Shown here: positions 23,507-34,102 of the stretch, piece after piece | How positions within the stretch are numbered: the stretch's first letter is position 1 | How the letters are laid out: each line of letters begins with the position of its first letter | Source: Pyronema omphalodes | Taxonomy: Eukaryota > Ascomycota > Pezizomycetes > Pezizales > Pyronemataceae | Direction of reading: 5' to 3' | Assembly: GCA_024516155.1 (NCBI GenBank) | Contig: JAJJXM010000022.1 | Coordinates: 713,399 to 777,398, forward strand | Length of the DNA stretch: 64,000 nucleotides | Notes under the pieces: model-generated | Told to the model about the DNA's origin: nothing | The model's input: only the letters and a program-made list of their open reading frames with translations | The model's database searches: none | Made by a program: the position numbers and the translations under genes

Positions 23507-24016
23507 ATGAAGTTTCACCAGGCCATATCCCTTCCTTTTCTATTCATTCTCTCTGTATCCCTCGCTGCTCCGATTGACAAACTTCTCGCAGTTACGGTAT
23601 TTAATCCCGGCATTCCAACCGCTTCATGGATCCGAACTTCTAATTGACATCATCTGCAGGAACCAGTACCCGTTATAGAGCCGATCGGCGAAATTTTACT
23701 CCCTCGCAAAGCAAATCCCTCCGATCCCCAAAACCAAGCCATCTCCACCGCCAACAGCAATGGCCAATCCTCTTCCTCCTCCTCCGTAGCAGTCGTCAAC
23801 AACGGCGAAGGAGCTCAAACAACCGTTGTTGCACCCCCGGATAAAACACCTGACGAAGCACAGAAACCGCAGGACAATAAGAAGAAAGAAACTGATACCA
23901 TTATTGGATCTGTAGTAGGGGTATGTGTTTTGGGAGCCGTGGTTGCGTTCACGTATAGACAGTGTTCGCAGGACAATTGGCAGTGTTGTAGTTGTAGTTG
24001 CTGTAATGGCGAGTAG
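23507..24016 (+). CDS. Small secreted/single-pass membrane protein, tandem family member 2 (148 aa)
   Basis: Exons 23,507-23,596 and 23,660-24,016 are joined in phase 0 over a 63-nt intron (GTATTT...CTGCAG), exactly as in members 1 and 3. The signal peptide is MKFHQAISLPFLFILSVSLA, followed by APIDKLL. The mature part has EPVPVIEPIGEILLPRKANP, the NQAIST block, a run of six Ser, GEGAQTTV, a Lys/Glu stretch DNKKKETD and a TM helix at about residues 110-129. A short C-terminal tail carries six Cys (ending CCSCSCCNGE), which are candidate palmitoylation or metal-binding residues. The frame is intact; relative to member 1 the indels are multiples of three. Function is unknown. A secreted effector-like or cell-surface role is possible but not shown. 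Confidence 0.75.
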
Positions 24017-25187
24017 TTTTAGAGAAGTGGGGTTTAAATAAATCTATTTTGAATTTTTGACTGGGTTAACGATTGCAATAGGCTGGGCTGCTGAGATAAA
24101 CTGTGTTACGGTTAGGGAGTTACTTTGTATTTGAGAAGTATTTTACGCCGTCTTTTGGATGTGTTTTACTGTGCCTAAACCACAGGTTTTTGCCCTTTCT
24201 TTTACCTGGGAAGCAATGCCAAATCTGAGGTTCAGGTGCACTCAAACGCACCATCTTGTTCAATATATAGATAAAGATCGAGTTAATTTGGAGATTGTAG
24301 AAACTTCATTTCTAGTATACTGTAGGAGTTCAATGATTGAATTGGTGCAACAGTTCTATTGTTCGGAAAGCATTCAGATTCATCGAGCCTAGTGTATGGG
24401 CTGGAAACATGATAAATACCTGACAAACTATTAACATGGAAGAGAGTCAAGCATGCTCAGCACATAGGCTATGAGAAAAGGCTGAAGTTTGGGAGAGGGG
24501 CTGAAGTTGGGGAGTGGGGCTGAAGTTAGAGGGGCTGAAGCTGGAGAGAGGGGCTGTGAAGAAGGAACAGAGGTTTCTTTTGTAAGGCAGACCGTATGGG
24601 TTTAGGATATGAGGGAGGCCTCACTACGTAAGTGGCTTAGAGATTAGAGTTTGCCTTTCTTCCCGCTACATGCGCAGCTTTTCAAGCCACGGCGAGCTTA
24701 TAGTTTAATAGACAACAACCACATAAATAAGTCCCCATACCTACCTTACCCAATGAACCAATCATCTCACAATCATAATGGACACAACTGAGAACACGTT
24801 CCGCAACTCCGAACGCTCTGGAGCTTTTCGATCTATGGGCTTCCATCAGGTAGACGGGATTGAGTTAACGTTTTTGTTTTTCCTACCCTGCAGCTGCATA
24901 GGTCTTCCAGGCCTCCGTATTCGAACATTCATCATATTATAAAACGATGTCTTTACCACAGGAGACGTTGTCAATTCTTGGAAGTCTTGGCTATAGTAAC
25001 CCCTGAGAAACGCATCGGGACTGTGCTTTTAAACTTCGTAATATAAATATGATGTGACTACAGGTTCGTACCTTCCTGCCCTACACTATAATCACAGCCC
25101 CCTTGGTCGATATATATTTATTTTCAGTCGTTCATCTTTTTTTCAGAAGTATTCCCTATCGTTTTTGAGTTTTCAAAGTCAGTCAAG
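24017..25187. other. Intergenic, between family members 2 and 3
   Basis: No gene is seen. A GGGGCTGAAGTT-type minisatellite lies at about 24,478-24,560. The stretch 24,016-24,700 resembles the DNA after gene 3 (25,690-26,250), for example TTTGTAAGGCAGACC versus TTGGTAAGGCAGATT. This implies a shorter tandem duplication of gene plus 3' flank. Confidence 0.5.
25084..25187 (+). promoter_or_regulatory. Conserved proximal promoter of membrane-protein gene 3
   Basis: Third occurrence of the CACTATAATCACAGCCCCCT and GGTCGATATATATTTATTTT blocks upstream of the ATG. Confidence 0.4.
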
Positions 25188-25691
25188 ATGAAGTTTCACC
25201 AGGCCATATCTATCCTTTTTCTATTCATCATCTCTATATCCTTCGCTGCTCCGATTGGCAAACCTCTCACAGTTGCGGTATTCAATTCCGTCATTCCATC
25301 TGCTTCATGAATCCAAAGTTCTAATGGACAACATCTGCAGGAACCAGTTGCCGTTGAATACACGACCAGCGAAGGTTTACTCCATCGCAGCGCAGATCCC
25401 TCTGGTTCCCAAAACCAAGCCATCTCCACTGTCAACAGCAACGGCAAAACTTCCTCCTCCTCCTCCGTAGCAGTCGTCAACTCGGGCGAAGGAGCTCAAA
25501 CAACCGTCGGTACACCCGAGGAAGCACAGGAAGCGAAAAACGATAAGAAGAAACAAACGGATACCATTATTGGATCTGTGGTAGGATTATGTGTTGTTGG
25601 GACCTTTCTTTTTTTGATTTGTTGGTGCTGTGAGCAGGTGAGAACTTGCTGTTGTAATTTTTATTGCTGTAGTTGGGTTCGAAACAAGTAG
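25188..25691 (+). CDS. Small secreted/single-pass membrane protein, tandem family member 3 (146 aa)
   Basis: Exons 25,188-25,277 and 25,341-25,691 flank a 63-nt phase-0 intron (GTATTC...CTGCAG). Unspliced, exon 1 runs into an in-frame TGA inside the intron, which supports splicing. The signal peptide is MKFHQAISILFLFIISISFA, followed by APIGKPL. The stalk reads EPVAVEYTTSEGLL, NQAISTVNSNG, a Ser run, then GEGAQTTV. A 4-residue deletion relative to member 2 removes part of the PPDKT stretch. The NDKKKQTD block is followed by a TM helix at about residues 105-124 and a tail with seven or eight Cys in CWCC, CCC and CC clusters. Family and evidence are as for members 1 and 2; function is unknown. 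Confidence 0.75.
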
Positions 25692-26852
25692 TGTTAGCAG
25701 AGATGGGTTTGTATAAATTTGGGTTTGCATAAATCTGGGGTTGTATAAATCTGGGTTTGCATGAATCTGGGTTTTGATTTTCCATGATTTTCGATTGGCT
25801 TATTGATTAATCAGCTGGGCTGCGGTAATAGATAGGGATGCGGTTCTGGTACAGGTGTAGTTTTTAATATTTATTTATTCTTCCAATCAAACGCATACTT
25901 TTGTTAAGTTTACAACAATCGAGTCATAGAGATTGTAGGTAGATAGTTCGGCTGTATTCAATGGGGATTAAATGTTTAAGTTGATACAACATCTCTAGTC
26001 TCCGAAAGGTACCCAAATTCATGGAGGCCGCTATAGGGGCTTGATACATGGTTAATATTACACCGATGCCTAAAAATAAGAGAAGCAGGAATGGGAAGTA
26101 CCTAATCTGCAAAAGAAGACCAGATTTGAGAAGAGAGGCGATGAGGGAAGGACGCGTAGCAGAGGGTTCGTTGGTAAGGCAGATTTTGAATTTTTAGTAT
26201 CTTCAGGAAGCTTCACTAGTTGTCTTAGAATACGAGGACGGAATTTGTACTTTTCTTTTGCTTTACATGGGTCTTTAAGGGCCTGAATAAATGTATGAAT
26301 ATCATCAAATCAAACATTTTCCAGGGAGCTGCTTAATATTATTTATCTAACCGGCCCTCCAACTAAAAATCCCCATAAACTCTGGATCCTCACCTCGCAG
26401 CCAAGAGCCTACCCCACGAAACTTCCATCCAGTCTTTTTCTGTCACAGCACCTCTCACACCACGATAAGGCTACAAATCAAAAGATAGATGAGTAACTCC
26501 AAAGTTCAAACATCAGACGATAGCATTGATACAACTTCCACCACTAAACTTATTTTCTGGGAACATATATATCCGTACATAATGATGTTCAACGTATAAA
26601 GTCTGAAGTTCTGAAGTTCCCCTTCGCTGGAGAAAACGAAAACCCAGGCATAGCGCCCCGCATACATGTGGCTGTCAGATCCAGTCTGTAGTCGAGAAGT
26701 ACCGCTGCTGTGCGGTTTAATCTCATCCATGGAACTAAAAGACTGACTGGATCAAACGGGAACGTAGATGAATGCAGTATTTCCTAGTAGCGGTATACAA
26801 GGGGGAGTCTTCTATTTATTTATTCGTCATACACGCTTGAAACCGTAAGGTT

Positions 26853-27026
26853 ATGGCGGGTACTACTTTGTGGTACAATGCTAACCGTCAGGAGTTACTC
26901 CAACGGTCACTGGGTACGCCCCAGAGCGGTCTATCTAAGTTTCTGGCAGTAGTCGCCTCTGTCTTCCTGTCTGTGTCTTTCCATCTCGTCGTTGTGTGTA
27001 AGGGAGGAGTCACATATGTGAAGTGA
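26853..27026 (+). CDS. Doubtful small ORF (57 aa)
   Basis: ATG to TGA, beginning MAGTTLWYNANRQELLQRSL and containing a hydrophobic stretch FLAVVASVFLSVSFHLVVV. A GTAAGG donor-like site at 26,998 could instead end a first exon. It has no known relatives that I can name and no supporting duplication, so it may be chance. Confidence 0.2.
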   Translation: MAGTTLWYNANRQELLQRSLGTPQSGLSKFLAVVASVFLSVSFHLVVVCKGGVTYVK

Positions 27027-28032
27027 GACCTGAACTCAACACCGTAAAAATAATTTCGCATGCCACCGCTGGTGCACAAAATTCTGACTCCCTATAGGCT
27101 ATAGTAGATTCATCGAAAGTCTAGAATGGTTAAATTGAAGAAATATGTGTTTACCACTCATGACGCTTATCGAAGTACAGTTTCAGTACGTAACGTATAG
27201 GTATAATATATATTCCAGCCATCTCCGTATCTCTATATCTCTGTATTCCATTACCATGATCAATTCCATCAATTCCATCAAACCCTACTTCTTTCCACAG
27301 GGTTTTTACTCCATATTCCAGCTCTGAAAGCCTGGATATGCCGCATCCCTCATATACAATACCTCATACCTCATCCGTCGCTGCCACCAGAAGCCTCGGA
27401 TCAATCATCAACACCGGCCACTTGATCTCCATCATCAGTCCAAAATCCTGCGTACCAAGTACCTTCTTTACCCTGTAGCTACAGCTATCCGGACGCCTTT
27501 AACTTCCTTTACCAAGAGTCTTTACTTCCTTTACCTTTCCGAAAGATCTGTCCAACAGCACAATCCAAACATCAAAATACAATTTCTGGAAGTCTTTCGG
27601 CCTAGTTTAACCTATTCTGGTAAAATATTGAATACTCACAATTAATGTATGATGTATAATCTCTTCTCTTTTGACATTTTCATTGCATAGAGTATTACAT
27701 TTGTTTTTCTTTTTTTTCCTTTTTGGTTAGTATAAAGGTGTTTACAAGGAATCTAGAAAATGACTTACATCTAGATTCTAGAATTCAAGCTATCTTACAG
27801 TGACACTATGGCACGATGGCACGATTGATCAGAAGTTTCTAGATAGCAGATATCATAGTCTACAGAAACTTAGCCACCCCAAGTCCTGTGCATACATAGT
27901 ACTTCAAAGACAGCCTATTAATCTCGATTTCCCAATAATCCCGGACCATGGATAGTGGTAAAACTTGGTTTATAGATATGACCGGACTAGCAGGACTATG
28001 GGCAGCTCTTAAGTCTGGATGATGTTCAATTT

Positions 28033-28215
28033 CACTACGTACTCCACTACTCCACTACTTCCTCGACTTCTTACTCCACTACTTACTCCACTACTTACTC
28101 CACTACTTACTCCACTACTTACTCCACTACTTACTCCACTACTTACTCCACTACTTACTCCACTACTTACTCCACTACTTACTCCACAATCTACTCCACT
28201 ACTTACTCCACCACC
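28033..28215 (+). repeat. 12-bp minisatellite TTACTCCACTAC
   Basis: About 14 tandem copies, nearly perfect. Translation gives an LLTP repeat because the unit is divisible by three; I do not regard this as a protein. Confidence 0.9.
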
Positions 28216-28538
28216 ACAACCACGCTCACTACAGTCACAAATTAAGTTCCCTCAACATATCTCCACTTCTATTTACCTCTCTATATTTCAACAACCTCGA
28301 TAAAAACCCATACAGGATTCCCATTTACAAACCCTATCACACCAACCCCGACCAACATTCTTAATCACGATCTATCACTCATTCATACCACTGCCCGGCA
28401 AAAAAGAATACTTTTTGGAAAGAATAATGAAAAAGGTTGAGGGGTATCTTTATTTATTGATGAAAGTGACTTTTTGGTTTCTGGGACGTCTTTCACGCTT
28501 TTCATTGCTTTGGCTTTCCTTTGGGTCTCTTATTACCG

Positions 28539-28559
28539 CCCCCCCCCCCCCCCCCCCCC
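28539..28559. repeat. C homopolymer of about 20
   Basis: An uninterrupted C run followed by CACCGCACCGCACCGC. Confidence 0.85.
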
Positions 28560-29238
28560 ACCGCACCGCACCGCAATACGGACTCAAACTCGACGGACTC
28601 AAAATTCACCAAAATCTCGAAATATCTCGACAGACGAACTTGAAAAAAAGGGGTATATGGTATATACAAAGCAAAAACACACAACAAAACCCCAGAAAAA
28701 AGAAAATTTACGAATCCAACCCAGTTCACATTGTGTAAACGGTATAAACGGTATAAATGGTACAAAGCGTACCAAAAGTTTCAAGCAAGCTAAACACACC
28801 AATCGCAAAAAAAAAAAAGAAATGTAAAACGCAATGCAATACACATAAAAGAAGCCGAAATATCAAAAAGAAAAGAATATCCTCTACATATAATCCAAAA
28901 CTCTCTCTACAACGCTAAAAATTTCCCCTATCCTATCCTATCCTATGCTAAAAAAAGAAACAAGAAAAAGTAGATACAAATAAACCAACCGGTAGTAAGG
29001 GCACCGCTGAATTAACCAACCAGAACCCTAAAAGAAAAGCAACAAAAAAAAATGGTATCTTGTCAATGTGTTTACAAATTCAGAAAAGAAAAAAAAAAAA
29101 GTTAGAAAAAAAAATTCCCAAGCGCCTTAAAAATGATCTCTTTTTCCTTTTACAATTCCCCCTGTTTTACTGCAAGCTGTTCTGTCATGGTATTCTCTCT
29201 TATGCTGTTCGCTCGCTTCCGCTCAACTTCAGTTTCGT

Positions 29239-31549
29239 CTACACCCCCAAAATAGGTTCTGCCTTCGCCTCAAACTTCTCTGCATCCCCAGGCCGCACCT
29301 CCATACCCCCACCGGCATCCATCTCAACCTCACTCGCCTCACTACTCATATCATCCTCCACCGTACTTTCACTTACTGAATCCTCGGTCTCTAACTCCTC
29401 CTGATTCTTGGCCTCTCCGTTGACACGTTGTCTCACACCTCCATTTCCAAGATCCACGGACTGCTTCCAAGGAAACCAACCCGCAATACCCGTAGCACTT
29501 GCCCGGCGGTTTCCAGCAGCATCACCATTCATCTGTTGTCCGGATCTTGCACTTAAAGAAGTTCTCGAAGCACGACGTTTCTGGATTTCCTGTTCCTCTC
29601 TAACCTTGACTTCCTCCTCGACCTCAGAGGTACGGGATCTAGTAATCTTTCGTCCTTCCTCAACCATGCGTTCTATCTTTAGGCGGTTTTCGACAAACTT
29701 CAACTTAGGGTAGGTGGCGACTTGTCCGGTTTTCAACATGCGCTCTAAACGCTTTGGTGTAGGATCAGTAAGGATGTACCAGAAATCTGACAGCACGGTC
29801 TTGGGCCAAAGAGTGATAGTTCCATCGAATTTTTGGAGGAAGACGGAAGACCAGTCTTGGCTCATAGGTCGGGGTAACAGTTCCAAATGACGAGCGACTT
29901 TCAACCATTTGGCGAGATCGAGCTTGATGTATTGTTCAATGGCAGATCCCAAGAAACCTCCACGCCATCCTTTGCCACGACGGTGGGTAACGGGACGTCC
30001 AACTGATCCTCGAGACGAGAAGAAGAAGATGTTGACATGCGGGTTCACCTGGGACACGATGGTGAAGTTGACGTTGAAATGGAGATTCAAAGAGCGGATG
30101 GGGATGTCAGTGCGCAAGCTGCCGTCTTTCCATTTATTTCCGAAGGAGTAGGGCGCAATGACTCCGCGGCGGGTCTTGGTCATCAAAACTACCGGGTTCA
30201 GAATACCGGGTACTGCAGCAGAGGCAAGTACGGCGGAGAAGATACAGCAGTCTGGTGCGGTGAGATAGTTGAGGAGAAGAGACGGAGTATGCGGGTCAGA
30301 GGGGACACATGAGATGTTCAAGATTCTTCCGGTACGCTGGTACGCTTCCTTGAAAGTCATCGAACCGCGAGTAAACCAGCAACAACGGGTTGCCCAATCG
30401 AGAGAATCAAAACGAGCACCAGTTTTATACCAGCGCTTAACCCAAGTCATGGTGTCGTCATGGCAGGCAGTGATTTTGTTTGCCAATTCGGGGACTAGGA
30501 GCTGCTTCAGTTCAGCGTCGGTACGAGTGCAGACCAAGGCGGCAACTAGAGCTCCACCGGAGGTTCCGGTGATGATTTTAGGGAGAAGGTTGGCATCGAG
30601 GTGCGCTTTGATTACACCAAAGTGGTAGTAGGAAAAGCAGGCTCCTCCAGACAAGCACAAAGCGGTACGTCCGTAGTTACTGGAAAGGTGTTTGAAGAGA
30701 ACACGCTTCTCTTCCATGGGTAGTAGCGGAGTATCGACCAGAAATTTAAGACAACGTTCAACTGTATCACATGTTAGCCGCCACCTCTGTATATCGTTAC
30801 ACAATGCCAACGGAGCTTGCCTTCATCAACGAAATTTTGCACCAAGTTCTTGGTTCCGTAGTAGGTTTGCGAATACATCCGCGGACTCTCGATTCCTGCA
30901 AAGTTGTTCTTGACACAAGCCTCGATCAAAGTCCGTAGTTCCTCGACTGCCCTCTCGTCTCCCATCTCCGATTTCTCCCTGATCTTTCGGAGATCCTTCA
31001 CAATCCGTCGAACCGTAGAATGATCGTAGTATGCAAACGCATCCTCCTCCTTCCACTGGTCGGCACCAAGGAACTTGTCCAGATCTTCAGCTGTCGTAAT
31101 CCATTCCTTGTAACTCTCCGCAGCCCTCAACTTCTTCCTAAGCTTCTCCCTTTCTCCTCTCCAGGTAATCCAGTATTCATATTGCGAAATGTAGAATCTC
31201 GTCAACACATAGAAGATAGATAAAAAGAATATCCAAGTTGAAACAAAAGCGAGTAATGGCCATTTCGTAAGGGTATAAAAGATTCCTTCTCGAGTCTCAT
31301 CCTTTCCGCGACGGCGTCGGATAGATTTTCCATTTTTCGGTACGATCCGTTCTTTTACGGGCTTCCAGTCGTTTTGCGCAGATATAAACTGGTCGTCATG
31401 GTCGGCGGCATCGGGGGCGGAGACAGCGCGCGCGAACGCTTCCATGTCTAAAGGTCCAGGTCATTAGAGGGAGACTGGTAGAGGGGGTAGCGGAGCTTAC
31501 CAGCCTCGTTTACGAAGCTGACGTCAAAGTCGGGTAGTGGCGATGGCAT
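29239..31549 (-). CDS. Patatin-like lipase/phospholipase (Tgl3/4/5-type), 732 aa
   Basis: Three exons on the minus strand: 31,549-31,501, 31,447-30,821 and 30,761-29,239. Intron 1 is GT-AG, 53 nt. Intron 2 is 59 nt with a GC donor (GCAAGC), a GCTAACA branch site and a CAG acceptor; splicing restores ...QNFVDE-VERCLKFLVDTPLLP. The protein has a TM helix at about residues 79-102 and a patatin domain with oxyanion motif LSGGACFSYYHFG (262-274), nucleophile motif GTSGG (Ser about 293) and catalytic Asp in WKDGS (about 438). Conserved family sequence continues to about residue 600, then an acidic, Ser-rich tail. The family hydrolyses triacylglycerols and phospholipids at lipid droplets and membranes. 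The ATG at 31,549 is preferred because exon 1 joins in frame (MPSPLPDFDVSFVNEAD). Confidence 0.92.
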
Positions 31550-34102
31550 CGTGGTTTATCGCATGAGGGGTTGCGGGTTGTAAAGGGGATGTTGAATCGG
31601 TTGTGGAAAGTTGTGAACCTTGGGAGCTGGTACGAAGGAAGTCGCGATGTAAGGTGGGTGTAAAGTACTCGTTGAGGAAGAGTAATCGTCTGCGGATAGT
31701 ATGTGGTACGGGTAGGTAGTAGGTGACAGCTGCTCACTCTCGTCTGGTGAATATATTGCCTTTGTGTTTGTAAGCAGATCTTCGTCTTTCCTATTCGCAG
31801 TAGTAGTAATCCTCGATAAAATCAGCGCTTTCGATGTGATGTGAAGGTGAAGAAGTTGATCACAGCCCTTCAACAACTCCCGCCGGCCGCAACGTCACTG
31901 TGCACGTTTAGCAGGCTGAGAAAAGCGAGCAAAGCAAGCATAGCACCATAGCTCAAAGACCCCTGATCCCTGTCCGCAAACAAGCGGAGGTTTCCCGAAG
32001 TCCCCCGAAGCTCCCCCTCGAATAATAGTAGACAACCCATGGAGCCTGGAGGCTAACTGGAAATTTGATAATCAAACGTACGTAGGATATATAGACTTGA
32101 CATTCCATATCCAAATGACAATTACCTTTTATTATTGAGAATAGAAATATAAAAAGAATATTAAACAGAAAGTGAGGAGTTGTCAATCCCCTCCTCCGGT
32201 GAAAGGATGGGGGGTGGTTGCTACCCAACAAGAGAAGAGGTACCGACAGAGAGCCCAACCATCGGTGTGTATCATCCGACGGCGATATGTACCTGGCAGC
32301 CCGGCATGATTCGCTTGAACACGGGGAACCACAGGGCACCACAGGGAACCAAAGGGAGTCTAAGGGCACCTAAGAGGACCTAGAGGACCTAAGGAGCCCA
32401 ACACGCGGCGCGGACGCTAGGAACTCCACAATACACAGAAAATAGAAATTGCCCGAGCATTGCACGGATACCATAGACATATAAACCTCACAACTAGCAC
32501 ATTTTCAAAAATAGAAATCCAGGCCTCAAATATTTAAATATTTAATAACGAAAGACAAAAAAAAAGATAATACTCTCCTCTACTTTCCTGGGCACCGCCA
32601 CTCCGAGAGACCGTCGAAGGACCATCAAAGAACCGAGGGGCTTGGAAATGTAAATCCACACACCGAAAGAAAAAAACAAACAAACAGTAATTTTAATAAA
32701 AAACCGTTGAGCATTTGTTGAGGAACTCTGTGCGGTATATCACTGGTCTCAGTGGTCTCATCGTCGAGGCTGCGGCGCCATATGAGTTGTATGTATGTAG
32801 ATGACAACGGATAGGTGAGACAGACATGTGAGTGAGGTAACATCCTGTGCACGGGCTCCCTGAGTCGTCATGAGCTATCTGAGTCGTTGCGGGCTCCCTG
32901 GGAGCCCGTAACTGTCACAAGCTATCTGCCATCTGCACTCTGCACGAGCTGGTTGTTGAACTCCATCCAGTTCACCACATTCGATATCCGAAAAACCGGC
33001 AACAGTCAACAGCAAAGTCCTTGCTACATTTCCAAAGACCAGGTCTGACGGTCATCGATACAGAACCATAGAACTACACTGCACTGGACTCCTTCTTCTC
33101 CTGTGTGGTTCGATGTTTCCATGGCTGCTACAGTTTCGGGGATATATAGTTCGATAACTCTGGTTTGACACTGTATGGTGGGTTCCTTCAGTGTTATAGA
33201 AATTCAAATCACAGTAACCGTTACTTCAGTTTTCTGCTGGATGAGAGGTGTGATTGATATCCATATCCATATCCACATTCACAAAGACAAGACAAGACTA
33301 TCAAGTTGAATTATGCTTACATAGATCGTGATTGGGATCCATGTATGAATTAAGCATAAGCAGATATATGTCATCCTGTCACAGCTACATACTACATACA
33401 GCCCCTGCATATGTTATGTAGAGCATGTACATATTCTACGTACATACATACATGCCATTAATAATTACTTTCTCAGGTATGGTGTACCTCACATACATAG
33501 GTACAGATACAAAAAATTTCATGCCGCATTGTTGTACATACATCGATTCGCCGGATTTTTGAAGATGTCACGCGACAGTTGGGTTTAACATGGAGTTATG
33601 ATCATGGCGGATGGGACGGGCTTTCCGAGCTTTCGTCGTCTCCTTATGATCAGTAGCTAAAGGGTAAGCTATCGATCGGTTTTGTAGCACGATGGATCTG
33701 GTGTTATAAACAGGTTGGCGGTCACTGTTGTATATTTGCAGAAATTCTTTGCAGGGTGTCCAGAAATGCAACTTTCTTTTTTGAAGGACGGCAACTTACA
33801 AGTTACTTCTCACCCGATGATTCCAGCAATTCATAGAATCTTGGGATTAAGATTTACAGGAACGTGGTCGTGAATAGTCAGTCATAACTTTGTACTTTTT
33901 TAATACCTTAAGCCATAACTTACGCAAAAAAAAAAAAAAAAACATTCCCATCTTATCTACAAACTTCCATTCAAAGCAAACGGTATCCCTCAAAACTCCC
34001 GAAAACACCATAACACCAGATAAACCCATCTCTTCCTAGATATTCCCATCCTGTCTCCCTGTTCATACATTCTCCCAAAGCAACCTAAATTCCCCAACAG
34101 TC
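31550..34102. other. Intergenic region
   Basis: The left part (to about 31,900) is pyrimidine-rich on the minus strand and likely holds the patatin promoter and leader. Around 32,320-32,400 there is a run of GGGAACCACAGGG-like tandem words. The rest is AT-rich with short duplicated words, and no gene is seen. Confidence 0.5.

Larger units (their letters stand above)
18945..24016 (+). repeat. Segmental duplication unit 2 (about 5.1 kb)
   Basis: Second copy of the unit described at 12,726-18,936, in the same orientation and adjoining it tail to head immediately after gene 1. It contains one TATGTCTGATGT repeat, a decayed tRNA-Gly and membrane-protein gene 2. Blocks align in order throughout but with extensive substitutions and indels. 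Confidence 0.75.
25692..29238. other. Intergenic region with minisatellite; no firm gene
   Basis: Nothing here has recognisable domains. It holds the duplicated 3' flank of gene 3, a doubtful 57-codon ORF at 26,853, the 12-bp minisatellite at 28,033 and a C run at 28,539-28,559. A/T-rich DNA next to the patatin gene's stop is presumably its terminator region. Confidence 0.5.
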
